Source of the DNA: Actinomyces wuliandei | Lineage (GTDB): Bacteria > Actinomycetota > Actinomycetes > Actinomycetales > Actinomycetaceae | Direction of reading: 5' to 3' | Assembly: GCF_004010955.1 (NCBI RefSeq) | Contig: NZ_CP025227.1 | Coordinates: 1,860,001 to 1,924,000, forward strand | Length of the DNA: 64,000 bases | In this document: positions 43,696 to 52,577 of the stretch, piece after piece | How the letters are laid out: every line of letters begins with the position of its first letter | Numbering within the stretch: the stretch's first letter is position 1 | The notes under the pieces: generated by a model | What the model was told of the DNA's origin: nothing | What the model saw: the letters and a program-made list of their open reading frames with translations, nothing else | Database searches by the model: none | Position numbers and translations under genes: made by a program

Positions 43696-45045
43696 ATGAA
43701 CGCCGTCCTTCTTGCCGTCCTGGTCATGCTCGTCCTGGCCACGCTGCGCGTGCACGTGGTCCTGTCCCTGTTCGTGGGCGCCCTGGCAGGTGGGCTAGCC
43801 AGCGGCATGGGGGTCGAGGGGACCATGGTCTCCTTCCAGGAAGGGCTTGCCGGCGGCGCCCAGATCGCCCTGTCCTACGCGCTGCTGGGCGCCTTCGCTA
43901 TGTCCGTGGCCCACTCGGGGCTGCCCCAGCTGCTGGCCAGCTGGCTCATCGCCCGCCTGGACACCAGCGACGCGAGCACCTCGCAGAAGATCGTGAGCAC
44001 CAGCCGGTGGGCGCTGCTGGCCGGGGTCATCGCCATGGCCGTCATGAGCCAGAACCTCATCCCGGTGCACATCGCCTTCATCCCACTGGTGGTCCCGCCC
44101 CTGCTGGTCGTCATGAGCCGACTGGGCCTGGACCGGCGCGCGGTGGCCTGTGCCATCACCTTCGGCCTGGTGACCACCTACATGTTCCTGCCGCTGGGAT
44201 TCGGCCGAGTCTACCTCAACGACATCCTCTACGGCAACATCGCCAGGGCGGGCCTGGACGTCTCCGACGTCCCAGTCACCCACGCCATGGCCCTGCCCGC
44301 CCTGGGCATGCTCACCGGCGTGCTCACCGCCCTGCTGGTCACCTACCGCAGGCCCCGCGCCTACGACCTGGACGCCCAGGTCGACTCCACCACCCCGCAG
44401 ACCATCGACCGCCGCCGCGTGGTCGTCGCCCTGGTGGCCGTCGTGGCCTGCTTCTCGGTACAGACCGTCCTGACGCTCACGGGCTCCGAGGCCGACCCTC
44501 TGCTCATCGGCACCCTGGTGGGACTGCTGCTGTTCATGGCCACCAGGGTGGTCGGCTGGAAGGAGGCCGACGACGTGTTCACCAGCGGGATGCGCATGAT
44601 GGCGCTCATCGGCCTCATCATGATCACCGCCCAGGGCTTCGCCCAGGTGCTCCAGGACAGCGGCCAGATCGACCCCCTGGTGCAGTCCGCGACAGGGCTG
44701 TTCTCCGGCAGCCGTGCCGCCGCCGCACTGGTCATGCTGCTGGTGGGCCTGGTCATCACCATGGGGATCGGCTCCTCCTTCTCCACCCTGCCCATCATCT
44801 CCGCGATCTACGTGCCCCTGTGCGCCACGCTGGGCTTCTCCCCCGCTGCCACCGTCGCGCTGGTCGGCACGGCCGGAGCGCTGGGGGACGCGGGCTCGCC
44901 AGCCTCAGACTCCACGCTGGGGCCCACCGCCGGTCTCAACGCCGACGGCCAGCACGACCACATGCGCGACTCGGTCATCCCCACCTTCATCCACCTCAAC
45001 ATCCCCCTGCTCATCGCAGGATGGCTGGCGGCCATGGTGCTGTGA
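43696..45045 (+). CDS. Na+/H+ antiporter family protein (YuiF-like)
   Basis: A 449-residue polytopic protein with about 11-12 membrane helices. Conserved segments are SQNLIPVHIAFIPLVVPPLL, FLPLGFGRVYLNDIL, MGIGSSFSTLPIISAIYVP and GALGDAGSPASDSTLGPTAGLNADGQHDHMRDSV. These are hallmarks of the Na_H_antiport_2/YuiF group of the ion-transporter superfamily. Some members have been proposed to carry amino acids such as histidine. It starts at an ATG, and proC follows after about 105 bp on the same strand. Confidence 0.85.
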   Translation: MNAVLLAVLVMLVLATLRVHVVLSLFVGALAGGLASGMGVEGTMVSFQEGLAGGAQIALSYALLGAFAMSVAHSGLPQLLASWLIARLDTSDASTSQKIVSTSRWALLAGVIAMAVMSQNLIPVHIAFIPLVVPPLLVVMSRLGLDRRAVACAITFGLVTTYMFLPLGFGRVYLNDILYGNIARAGLDVSDVPVTHAMALPALGMLTGVLTALLVTYRRPRAYDLDAQVDSTTPQTIDRRRVVVALVAVVACFSVQTVLTLTGSEADPLLIGTLVGLLLFMATRVVGWKEADDVFTSGMRMMALIGLIMITAQGFAQVLQDSGQIDPLVQSATGLFSGSRAAAALVMLLVGLVITMGIGSSFSTLPIISAIYVPLCATLGFSPAATVALVGTAGALGDAGSPASDSTLGPTAGLNADGQHDHMRDSVIPTFIHLNIPLLIAGWLAAMVL

Positions 45046-45150
45046 GACGGTCCCGTCGGACGCTGCAGGACAGCACCACCTCCTCGTGAGCCGCTGTCGG
45101 GCACCTGCTGGCAGGCCCATGGCCTGCCTGAGGCCCACTACGCTGCTGCC

Positions 45151-46077
45151 ATGACCTCCTCAGCCGTCTTCCCCGCGACCACCTCAGCCACCCCAGGGCC
45201 AGGCACGCCCCCCTCACCCCCGGGCACCGCTGGAGCACCCAGCACAGCCACCGTCGGCCTCATCGGCGCGGGCAACATGGCGGGGGCGATCGTGCGCGGA
45301 GGTATCGCCTCGGGGACCCTGCGGGCCGAGAACGTGCTGCTGGCCCCCAGCCCGGACCCTAGTGCCCAGCGGCTGGCCGCGGACACGGGCACCCGGGTCG
45401 CCGACAACAGCCCGGAGCTGGTGGCCGCCAGCGACGTCGTCGTCCTGGCTGTGAAGCCGCACGTGGTGCCAGCCGTGCTCGCCGAGGTCCACGACGCCGT
45501 GTCCGCCCACGCCCCGCTGGTGGTCTCAGTGGCGGCCGGGCTGAGCACCGCGCGCCTGGAGTCCATGCTGCCCGCTGGTGCGCGAGTGGTACGCACCATG
45601 CCCAACATGGCAGCCCTCGTGGGCGAGGCCATGACCGCCCTGGCAATGGGCAGCGCCGCCACACCCGAGGACCTGGCCACCGCCAGGAGGCTCATGGGCT
45701 CAGTGGGAGCCGTCACCGAGCTCGACGAGCACCTCTTCAGCACCTTCACCGCCATCTCGGGCTCCTCCCCTGCCTTCGTCCTCACCTTCGTGGAGGCCCT
45801 GGCGCGAGCGGGCGTGCTGGGCGGGATCCCCAAGGGCCAAGCAGTGGAGATCGTCACCCAGGCCCTCCTGGGCACGGCGCGCACCGTCCAGGCCGAGGCC
45901 CGGCGCACCGAGGCAGGCGAGGCCGCCCGCACACCTGCCGACCTCGTGGACGCCGTCTCCTCCCCCGGCGGGACCACCGTGGCCGGGCTGGTGGCCATGG
46001 AGCGGGCAGGCTTCTCCGACGCCGTCATCCAGGGCGCCCAGGCGGCCGCACAGCGCGACCGTGAGTTGGGCGCCTGA
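45151..46077 (+). CDS. proC: Pyrroline-5-carboxylate reductase
   Basis: ProC (308 aa) reduces pyrroline-5-carboxylate to proline with NAD(P)H. The Rossmann motif is VGLIGAGNMAGAIVRGG, preceded by about 30 Pro/Thr-rich extra residues, so the true start could be nearer the fold. VLAVKPHVVPAVL, VRTMPNMAALVGEAM, FTAISGSSPAFV and the C-terminal VSSPGGTTVAGL segment are all present. Confidence 0.95.
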   Translation: MTSSAVFPATTSATPGPGTPPSPPGTAGAPSTATVGLIGAGNMAGAIVRGGIASGTLRAENVLLAPSPDPSAQRLAADTGTRVADNSPELVAASDVVVLAVKPHVVPAVLAEVHDAVSAHAPLVVSVAAGLSTARLESMLPAGARVVRTMPNMAALVGEAMTALAMGSAATPEDLATARRLMGSVGAVTELDEHLFSTFTAISGSSPAFVLTFVEALARAGVLGGIPKGQAVEIVTQALLGTARTVQAEARRTEAGEAARTPADLVDAVSSPGGTTVAGLVAMERAGFSDAVIQGAQAAAQRDRELGA

Positions 46078-46174
46078 CTCCGCTCCCAGCGCCCGCAAGG
46101 AGACAGGGGAGGGGCCGCCTCAAACCGGGGCATCTCTGAGCGCTTGAGGACCCGTAACCGCGGCTCCCATTGGC

Positions 46175-46188
46175 CTGCACATCTTCAG
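46175..46188 (+). repeat. CTGCACATCTTCAG dispersed word (locus 2, single copy)
   Basis: Identical to the word at 37515-37528 and in the same orientation relative to the following inverted pair. Confidence 0.85.
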
Positions 46189-46254
46189 GCAGCCGCACGC
46201 CGTGTCCCGTGTCAGGACCCCCGTAATCTCGCTACAACGGCTTGCGTCAGCAAA

Positions 46255-46293
46255 CTGAAGATGTGCAGCCCGCCTTCGACTGCACATCTTCAG
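46255..46293. repeat. Inverted pair of the CTGAAGATGTGCAG word (locus 2)
   Basis: Perfect 14-bp arms (46255-46268 and 46280-46293) around 11 bases. Same layout as the pair at 37638-37680. A partial copy, AAGATGTGCACC, follows at 46406-46417. Confidence 0.88.
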
Positions 46294-46561
46294 GCAACCG
46301 TCTGGGACAACACACTGCCGTCTCCGGTTTACTCGTGGCTCCTCCCGACCTCTTTCCGCCCTTTCACGCATCACCCCGGTCAAGCGTCGTTCCTAGGCCG
46401 GACCCAAGATGTGCACCGTGCCCTCGCTGCTGTTCGGACCTGCGAAATATCTCTTGTGCTGCTCCTTCAGACTCGTCTAGCCTGCCTTGAGAACAGAGCC
46501 TCCTGCGTTCCGGGAAAATCCCGGCACCCTTCCTCGTAACCACCCACTAGCGGGGAAACCC

Positions 46562-47868
46562 ATGGGCACCACGCTTGACTCGGCAGACAAGTCGTTCGGC
46601 CAGGGCGAGGGGGCGGTCCGTGCCCTCAAGGACGTCTCCCTCACGGTGGACACCTCGGAGATCTGCTGCGTCGTGGGGGCCAGCGGGCCGGGGAAGTCCA
46701 CCCTGCTGACAGGCGGAGGCTGTCCAAGGAGCCTCTCCAGCTCCTGCGGCGCGACCTGGGGCAGGCCGGCCCACCACGGCTCAGGCTCTCCGCCCTTCCC
46801 TTCTCCACCCGGTTCCGGGTCCGCCAGGCGCTGCGGGAGTACCGGACCTACCTGCCCATGCTGTGCGCGGTGCTCCTGTCTGTCCTGCTGCTCGTCCCCG
46901 GCTTTGGCATGAGGGCCAGTACCGCCACCTACGCCGACGACGTCAGGTCAGGCATCCCCTTCGGCTACATGTACGTGCTGGCTGGCGACGTCCCGTCCTC
47001 GCAGCACCCCGCCGACACCTCTGACGACCTCCCCGACGACGCGGAGCTGGCCTCGGTCCGCTCGGTGTCCCTGGCGCAGTCCTCAGGCGCGGGCTCCGAC
47101 GTGAGCCTCATCGGGGTCAGTGAGGGCAGCCGCTACTTCACCGAGGACCTCCGGGGCCCCGCGGCGGACCACGCCTACGTGTCGGAGCCTATGGCGCTGC
47201 GCCACTCACTGTCTGCTGGCGACCAGCTCACCCTGACCACGGCAGACGGCCAGGACTATGACGTCGTCGTCGAGGGGACCGTCTCCTACCCCGAGCCCAT
47301 GATCTTCTCGCCCCGGGCATCCGCCAACGGGCTGCTCGGCGAGCATCCCGACTCCGCCAACGCCGTCTTGACCGGCACCGAGGACGACGCCCTCGCCCGG
47401 CAGGCTGTCACTACCGTCAGCCGCAGCGGCATCATCAAGGGGGTCGACACAATGACCAGCCTCATGACCACCACGGTCTACACCCTGCTGGCCACCTCCG
47501 TGGCGCTGCTCGTCCTCGTCATGCTCCTGCTGATGAGGACGGTCATCGAGAAGGAGACCTACTCCATCTCCCTGATGAGGACACTGGGCTACTCCGAGCG
47601 CGAGGTCGGCTCGTTCTACCTGGGGAGCTACCCCGTGCTGGTGGTCGTGGCCCTCCTGGTAGGGGTGCCGCTGTCGGTGGCGGTCATGCGCCCCACCTGG
47701 CAGGTCCTCATCGCAAACATGTTCTCGGCCTTCGAGCTCGTCCTGCCCTGGGACTCGGTGGCCGTCATCGTGACGCTGGTCATCACCACCTGTGCCGCCA
47801 CACGCCTCGCCACCGGGCGCCGCCTGAGCAAGGTGGAGGCCACGGAGATCCTCAAGGACAGAGAGTGA
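46562..47868 (+). pseudogene. Fused remnants of a MacB-type ABC transporter (ATPase 5' end + FtsX-like permease)
   Basis: The ATG at 46562 begins a LolD/MacB-type ATPase (VRALKDVSLTV, then VGASGPGKSTLL; the usual GSGKS Ser is Pro here). It breaks off at about 46705. From about 46711 a different frame encodes an FtsX-like permease: RFRVRQALREYRTYLPMLCA, a long extracytoplasmic domain, then three helices and ATEILKDRE at 47868. The rest of the ATPase and the front of the permease are deleted. An internal ATG at 46858 leaves a 336-residue frame that might still be translated, but no partner ATPase remains. Confidence 0.75.
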
Positions 47869-47964
47869 GCCGTGAGCGAGCCAGCCCATGCCGGGAGCCT
47901 GCCAGGCTCCTTCCCGCCCCCGGCAGCTCGGCGGCCCCGCCCGGCCTGGGTACACCCCTAGGTA

Positions 47965-47989
47965 CGCCTGAGCGCGCCCAGCTCAGGCG
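47965..47989. terminator. Bidirectional terminator-like hairpin
   Basis: Nine-bp perfect arms, CGCCTGAGC (47965-47973) and GCTCAGGCG (47981-47989), with a seven-base loop. It lies between the convergent ABC pseudogene and pafA. Confidence 0.55.
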
Positions 47990-48041
47990 CCCAGGACCGA
48001 GTGAGACGCTGGGGCCGGCTGCCGCCCCGTCGGAGACCTCC

Positions 48042-49688
48042 TCAGCCGGGCACCCCCAGGCCTGAGCGGCCCACCAGATCAATATGGCGCATCTCGTGGT
48101 GGAGCAAGCCCCGAACCCGCTCCGTCAGCGCCCGGGCGGCCTCGTCCCGGCTGACCAGCGGGTCGGGCAGGTCCACCGGGGTCGTGGGCGGGGAGTCCAG
48201 GCGCAGGCTCTCCCAGGTCACCGAGAAATCCGCCCCCCGGGCCAGGCAGGCCCGCACAAACTCCCCACGCAGAGCGGCCCGAGTGGGCGGGGGCTGGGTG
48301 CGGGCCCGAGCGGTCTCCTCCGGGTCGCACAGCCTGGCCAGGGCGCCCTGGCGCAGCAGCCGCGCCGTCAAGCCGGTGCCGGCATCCAGGTCGTGGTAGG
48401 CCAGGTCCACCCGGGTGCGCAGCACGCTCAGCACCTCGCCACTCAGGTCAGGGTGGCGCTCGCGGTGTGCCCGCATGACCCGCCGTTTGACGGCCCAGTC
48501 GATCTCGGTGTCGATACCGCTGGTGTCCCGGGTACGCAGGGCGGTGACCACCCTGGGGGCGAGGTCGCGCAGCAGGTGGTCGGCCCCCTCCAGAGCGGGC
48601 GGGACACCCCAGGTGTCCAGCCGGCGTGTCAGACGCTCGGCAAAGGCCTCCTGGACGTCAATAGCGCTGAGCCTGCGCCCCTCCAAGGTGCGGGCCTCGA
48701 CCTCACCCCAGGCGCTGGTACCCAGGGAGCCCAGCACAGCCAGAGGTTCGGCCAGGACCAGGTCGGAGAAGTCCTCCCCCGCCTCCAGGGCGTCCAGGAG
48801 CATGAGGGTCAGCGCGCAGCGCAGCCCCGCCGTGGGCTCGGCCATGGTGGTGTCTGCGCAGGTCACGTGCAGGCGCCGCAGGCGCTCGCGGTCGGCATGG
48901 GGCTGGTCACGGGTGTTGACCAGGGCGCGCTGGCCGGTGGTGTCCGCCGAGGCCAGGGCGCGCAGGTAAGGGGCGCGCGGGGACAGGCCCCAGCAGTCGT
49001 CCTCCACCTCACTGAGGCTGCCGTGCCCTGCCTCCCCCCTGGGTGCCTCCTGGGACAGCGGGCCGTCCTGGCCTGTGACGGGTCCCGGCCTGGTCCTGGG
49101 CTCAGCCCGCACTGCCCCGGCCAGCGGCACCCCGGTTCCCACCAGGACAGGGCGGGTGGCCAGGAAGGAGGCGAGCACCGGTAGGACTGCGTCCATGTCC
49201 AGGCTGCGGGGCACGGAGTAGTTCTCGTGGCAGCCGTAGGTGTGCCCGGCGGAGTCGGTGTTGTTGGCCAGGACGTGGATACGGGCGGGTGTGCCGCGAC
49301 GGGCCAGGGTGGTGGTGGCCCGCTGCGCCATGGCGGCGATGAGGTCACGCCCCGCCTGGTCCTGGGCCACCAGGTCGCGCACGGTGGCGCACTCTGCGGT
49401 GGCGTACTCGGGGTGGGAGCCGACGTCGAGGTAGAGGCGCCCCCCGTTGGGCAGGAACAGGTTGTCCGAGCGGTAGCCCTCGGGACGGTGACGCATGAGG
49501 AACGCCGCTGCCTCCTGCGGCCCCATCGTCTGCGGCGGTGCCGACTGGGCCTCCTGCACTGGCGCAGCCCTACGCCCCGCCTGCCCGGTAGCGCCCGCGC
49601 GCACCGGGGCGCAGACTACGCCGAACTCGGTCTCCAGGCCGGTGGCACGGCTGCCTGGGGCCCCACCCGGCTCACCGGTCCTGCTCAC
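48042..49688 (-). CDS. pafA: Pup-protein ligase PafA
   Basis: PafA attaches Pup to lysines of target proteins. It is 548 aa, longer than the usual 450-480. The carboxylate-amine-ligase fold is clear: GLETEFGV, GGRLYLDVGSHPEYATAEC, NNTDSAGHTYGCHENY and LVNTRDQPHADRERLRRLHV. The LYLDVGSHPEYAT wording is PafA rather than Dop type. A roughly 45-residue insertion (RPGPVTGQDG to DDCW) accounts for some of the extra length. The GTG start overlaps the pup stop by four bases. Confidence 0.88.
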   Translation of the reverse strand: MSRTGEPGGAPGSRATGLETEFGVVCAPVRAGATGQAGRRAAPVQEAQSAPPQTMGPQEAAAFLMRHRPEGYRSDNLFLPNGGRLYLDVGSHPEYATAECATVRDLVAQDQAGRDLIAAMAQRATTTLARRGTPARIHVLANNTDSAGHTYGCHENYSVPRSLDMDAVLPVLASFLATRPVLVGTGVPLAGAVRAEPRTRPGPVTGQDGPLSQEAPRGEAGHGSLSEVEDDCWGLSPRAPYLRALASADTTGQRALVNTRDQPHADRERLRRLHVTCADTTMAEPTAGLRCALTLMLLDALEAGEDFSDLVLAEPLAVLGSLGTSAWGEVEARTLEGRRLSAIDVQEAFAERLTRRLDTWGVPPALEGADHLLRDLAPRVVTALRTRDTSGIDTEIDWAVKRRVMRAHRERHPDLSGEVLSVLRTRVDLAYHDLDAGTGLTARLLRQGALARLCDPEETARARTQPPPTRAALRGEFVRACLARGADFSVTWESLRLDSPPTTPVDLPDPLVSRDEAARALTERVRGLLHHEMRHIDLVGRSGLGVPG

Positions 49689-49873
49689 TGGCCACCCTTC
49701 TGGACGAAGCCGCGCACGAACTCCTGGGCGTCCACCGCCAGGACCTCGTCGATGACGTCAAGCACAGAGTCAAGGTCCTGGCCGCGGGCGGGCCCTGCGG
49801 GGGCCGGGGGCGGGGCGTCGTCGGGCGCGGGGTCGTCATGACGGGCGCGCGAGGGCTGGGCGAACTCACTCAT
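49685..49873 (-). CDS. pup: Prokaryotic ubiquitin-like protein Pup
   Basis: A 62-residue protein with a disordered Asp/Pro-rich N-terminus and the conserved C-terminal helix region DSVLDVIDEVLAVDAQEFVR, then FVQKGGQ. The terminal Gln means it must be deamidated to Glu (by Dop) before PafA can conjugate it. The ATG at 49873 has AGGAGG five bases upstream. Co-translated with pafA. Confidence 0.95.
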   Translation of the reverse strand: MSEFAQPSRARHDDPAPDDAPPPAPAGPARGQDLDSVLDVIDEVLAVDAQEFVRGFVQKGGQ

Positions 49874-50067
49874 GGGTGCCTCCTGGCGGGTCGGCTGTCT
49901 GCCGGGCCGTTAGTCGACCTGGTCTGCTGTGCTGTGTCTACCTGTCTGCGTGCAGCCGGGCGGCTCACGGGTCGCGGGCACGGCCCCCAGGCACGGGGCG
50001 GAGGCGGCCTGGCCGGTGGCGGCAGCGGTACGCGGCGGTCTCACGGCGTTCCACGGTGCACTCCGCC

Positions 50068-51750
50068 TCACAGCCCGCGCTCTCGGTGGAGCACCCGCAT
50101 GGACACTACCGCAGCACCGCGCCGCCCGGCCACGCGCGCCCAGTCGTCGGGGTGGACAGTGGCGGGCAGCCCCTCGTTCTCCACGACCTCCTCCACGACG
50201 GCGCGCCGCAGGTGCTCCGTGCCCAGGCCGCGCACGCCCGTGGTCACCAGGTCCTTGACAGCGGCCTTCTTGGCGCGGTCCACGATGTTGGCCAGCATCG
50301 CCCCGGAGACGAGGTCTGCCAGGTGGAGGACCTCCACCTGGCCGTCGGCGTGGGTCAGCTCGACCATCTCGGTGGCGGTGGAGCGGGTGTAGAGCCGGGC
50401 CACGACGTCGTCGGCCAGGGCGGCCACGGCCGCGGCGGGTGAGCCGTGGGCGTCCACCAGCTCCTCGCGCAGGGGAAGGTCCTCGGTGAGGTAGGTTCCC
50501 AGGATCTCCCGGGCGCCGTCAGCGTCAGGGCGGGCGACGTGGATCTTGACGTCGAGGCGGCCGGGCCGCAGGACCGCCGGGTCGATCATGTCCTCCCGGT
50601 TGGTGGCGCCGATGACCACGACGTTGTCCAGCTCGTCCACGCCGTCAATCTCCGCCAGCATCTGGGGCACCACGGTGGTCTCCACGTCCGAGGACCGCCC
50701 TGAGCCGCGGGTGCGCAGCAGGGAGTCCATCTCGTCAAGGAAGATGACCACGGGCACCCCCTGGGCCGCCTTCTCCCGGGCACGGGCGAAGATGACCCGG
50801 ATGCGCCGCTCCGTCTCCCCGACGTACTTGTCCAGCAGCTGGGGGCCCTTGATGTTGAGGAAGTAGGAGTCCTGGCCGCTGCCTTGCCCCAGGGAGGCGG
50901 CCACGGCCTTGGCGATGAGGGTCTTGCCGCACCCGGGCGGGCCGTAGAGAAGCACGCCGCGCGGCGGAGTCAGGTGGTGCTCCCGGTAGAGGTCGGGGTG
51001 GAGGAAGGGCAGCTCGACGGCGTCACGGATGAGCTCGATCTGGCCACCCAGGCCGCCGATGTCGGTGTAGGAGACGTCGGGCACCTCCTCCAGGAGGAGC
51101 TCCTCGACCTCGGAGCGCACCACCGTCCGCAGGGCCATGCGCGCGGTCAGGTCCGCCACCAGGGCGTCGCCGACCCGGGGGCGGGCCTCCAGCAGCTCGG
51201 CGGACAGGGCCAGCACCTGCTCCTCGTCGTGGCGGGCCAGCACCAGGACGGTGGAGTCCGCGTAGGTCTCCTTGACGGTGACCACGTCGCCGAAGCGCGG
51301 CGCCGACGTCACGGCGGTGACCACCAGGTGCTCGTTGAGGACCACGTCGGTGCCGGGGACCAGGGTGGAGGCGATGACACCCGGCCCCACCCCCACCCGG
51401 TGGCGCCTGCCTGCCAGGGAAACGTCCGCGGTGCGCTCGGTGGCGTGGACGGCGAGCACGGTGGCGTGCGCCAGCGGAGGGGCCTGGAGCGCCTTGACGT
51501 CGTCGTGGAGGGTGGTCAGCTCGGTGCGGGCCGCCCGCAGGGCGTTGGCCAGGTGCGTGTTCTTACGGCTCAGCGCGCCCACCTGCTCGGTCAGCTCGCG
51601 CAGGCGGGAGTCGGCGCCCTCAGCCTCCCCGACCGCAGGTGGGACAGCGGTCTCCGGAGGCCCCGGGCTCCCTGTGCTCTCAGGGCTTCCGGGAGCGCGC
51701 GGCACGGACGTCGCCCGGGACGCCTGGGGCGTACGAGAAGTGGTGGCCAT
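50068..51750 (-). CDS. arc: ARC/Mpa-type AAA+ ATPase of the pupylation system
   Basis: A 560-residue AAA ATPase. It has an N-terminal disordered part, a coiled coil that recognises Pup (about 47-90), tandem OB domains (about 95-210), then the AAA module. Walker A is GPPGCGKT (270-277), Walker B is VVIFLDEMDSLL, and the arginine finger region is present. The protein ends soon after the DDWARVAGRRG segment, in RERGL. Mycobacterial Mpa instead extends about 40 residues further to a GQYL tail that opens the 20S proteasome. This copy lacks it, and no prcBA genes are adjacent. Confidence 0.9.
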   Translation of the reverse strand: MATTSRTPQASRATSVPRAPGSPESTGSPGPPETAVPPAVGEAEGADSRLRELTEQVGALSRKNTHLANALRAARTELTTLHDDVKALQAPPLAHATVLAVHATERTADVSLAGRRHRVGVGPGVIASTLVPGTDVVLNEHLVVTAVTSAPRFGDVVTVKETYADSTVLVLARHDEEQVLALSAELLEARPRVGDALVADLTARMALRTVVRSEVEELLLEEVPDVSYTDIGGLGGQIELIRDAVELPFLHPDLYREHHLTPPRGVLLYGPPGCGKTLIAKAVAASLGQGSGQDSYFLNIKGPQLLDKYVGETERRIRVIFARAREKAAQGVPVVIFLDEMDSLLRTRGSGRSSDVETTVVPQMLAEIDGVDELDNVVVIGATNREDMIDPAVLRPGRLDVKIHVARPDADGAREILGTYLTEDLPLREELVDAHGSPAAAVAALADDVVARLYTRSTATEMVELTHADGQVEVLHLADLVSGAMLANIVDRAKKAAVKDLVTTGVRGLGTEHLRRAVVEEVVENEGLPATVHPDDWARVAGRRGAAVVSMRVLHRERGL

Positions 51751-52008
51751 AATCTTCTGCTGCCTCCTGTCCCTCCCTGCGTGCGGGCGGTCCTCCTCGA
51801 CCTCGCACCTGGTACAAGAGTACCAAGTTCGCCCGGGCCACGTTCATCCAGGTTCACCCGGACGTCCCTGGACTCAACCCGGGCAGTGTCCCTTCCGTCC
51901 GCGCTCCCCTGCTCCCAGGGCGCCGGGATCCGCGCTGTCCTGACTTATACCCTCACGATCACGTTATCAGATCACACTGTGGCCATAGTGCTGTCAGTGC
52001 CGTCCCGC

Positions 52009-52395
52009 TCACCGCCCAGGAGCGGCCAGCTCGTCCAGCAGCGTCTCGACCTCGTCCATGACGGCCGCCGCCACCCAGACGCGGTCGCGCCTGCGCTGAA
52101 CCGCCAGCCGCAGGACACCCGCCGAGGTCAGGGAGTCCAGGGCGGCGTAGGTCGCGGAGACCGAGGCCCCGCTCACCTGCCGGGCGTCCTCAGCATCCAG
52201 GACCGGGTGGTCCAGGAGCGCCCCTAGGAGAGCCGCCTCGGCGGACCCAGCGCGCGGAGCGCGCACCCGGCGCCACTGCCGGGGAAGAGCCTCCAGCCTG
52301 TCAGCCGCACGCTCGGAGGCGAGGACCGCGCGCTGCACGGCGTCGGCCAGCAGCAGGAGGATCTGGTCGGCGTCACCGTGCCGACCTCCTCTCAC
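52009..52395 (-). CDS. Stand-alone C-terminal part of a Fic-family protein (winged helix)
   Basis: 128 residues matching only the C-terminal third of Fic/DOC-family proteins. The helical RAVLASERAADRLEALPRQW is followed by a winged helix (LLDHPVLDAEDARQVSGASV, YAALDSLTSAGVLR, RDRVWVAAAVMDEV). The catalytic Fic core (HxFx[D/E]GNGR) is absent here and upstream. The GTG at 52395 lacks a strong ribosome site. It may be a gene remnant, or a small DNA-binding protein acting on the palindromes just upstream. Confidence 0.6.
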   Translation of the reverse strand: MRGGRHGDADQILLLLADAVQRAVLASERAADRLEALPRQWRRVRAPRAGSAEAALLGALLDHPVLDAEDARQVSGASVSATYAALDSLTSAGVLRLAVQRRRDRVWVAAAVMDEVETLLDELAAPGR

Positions 52396-52440
52396 ACGTT
52401 ATCTGCCCCTGCCGGTACCGACGCCGTCACGAACCTACAG

Positions 52441-52490
52441 ACCTGGAACACCGCCCCACTGTTCCAGGTTAGCACCCGTAACCTGGAACA
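52441..52490. promoter_or_regulatory. Array of three alternating AACCTGGAACA-type operator half-sites
   Basis: ACCTGGAACA (52441-52450), its complement TGTTCCAGGTTA (52460-52471) and TAACCTGGAACA (52479-52490). The last two form a perfect 12-bp dyad with a seven-base gap; the first two form a 10-bp dyad with a nine-base gap. They lie between the divergent Fic-derived gene and valS. Confidence 0.7.
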
Positions 52491-52577
52491 ACAGACCTCA
52501 CCCCAGTCTCATCTCCCACCTCACCTCACAGAGGCCGGAGTCGTGGCCGAGCCGCCTCACGTGCCAGAATCTGCCCC

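Larger units (their letters stand above)
46078..46561. other. 484-bp intergenic region with a repeat array
   Basis: No gene supported. It carries five copies or partial copies of the 14-bp word described in the next entries. It lies between proC and the ABC pseudogene. Confidence 0.6.

Noticed and set aside
46120..46383. Small minus-strand frame across repeat locus 2
   Set aside because: It merely translates the repeated DNA word (repeated LKMC) and has no supporting signals.
48042..49688. Calling the ligase gene Dop instead of PafA
   Set aside because: The LYLDVGSHPEYAT and NNTDSAGHTYGCHENY wording and the position directly behind pup fit PafA better.
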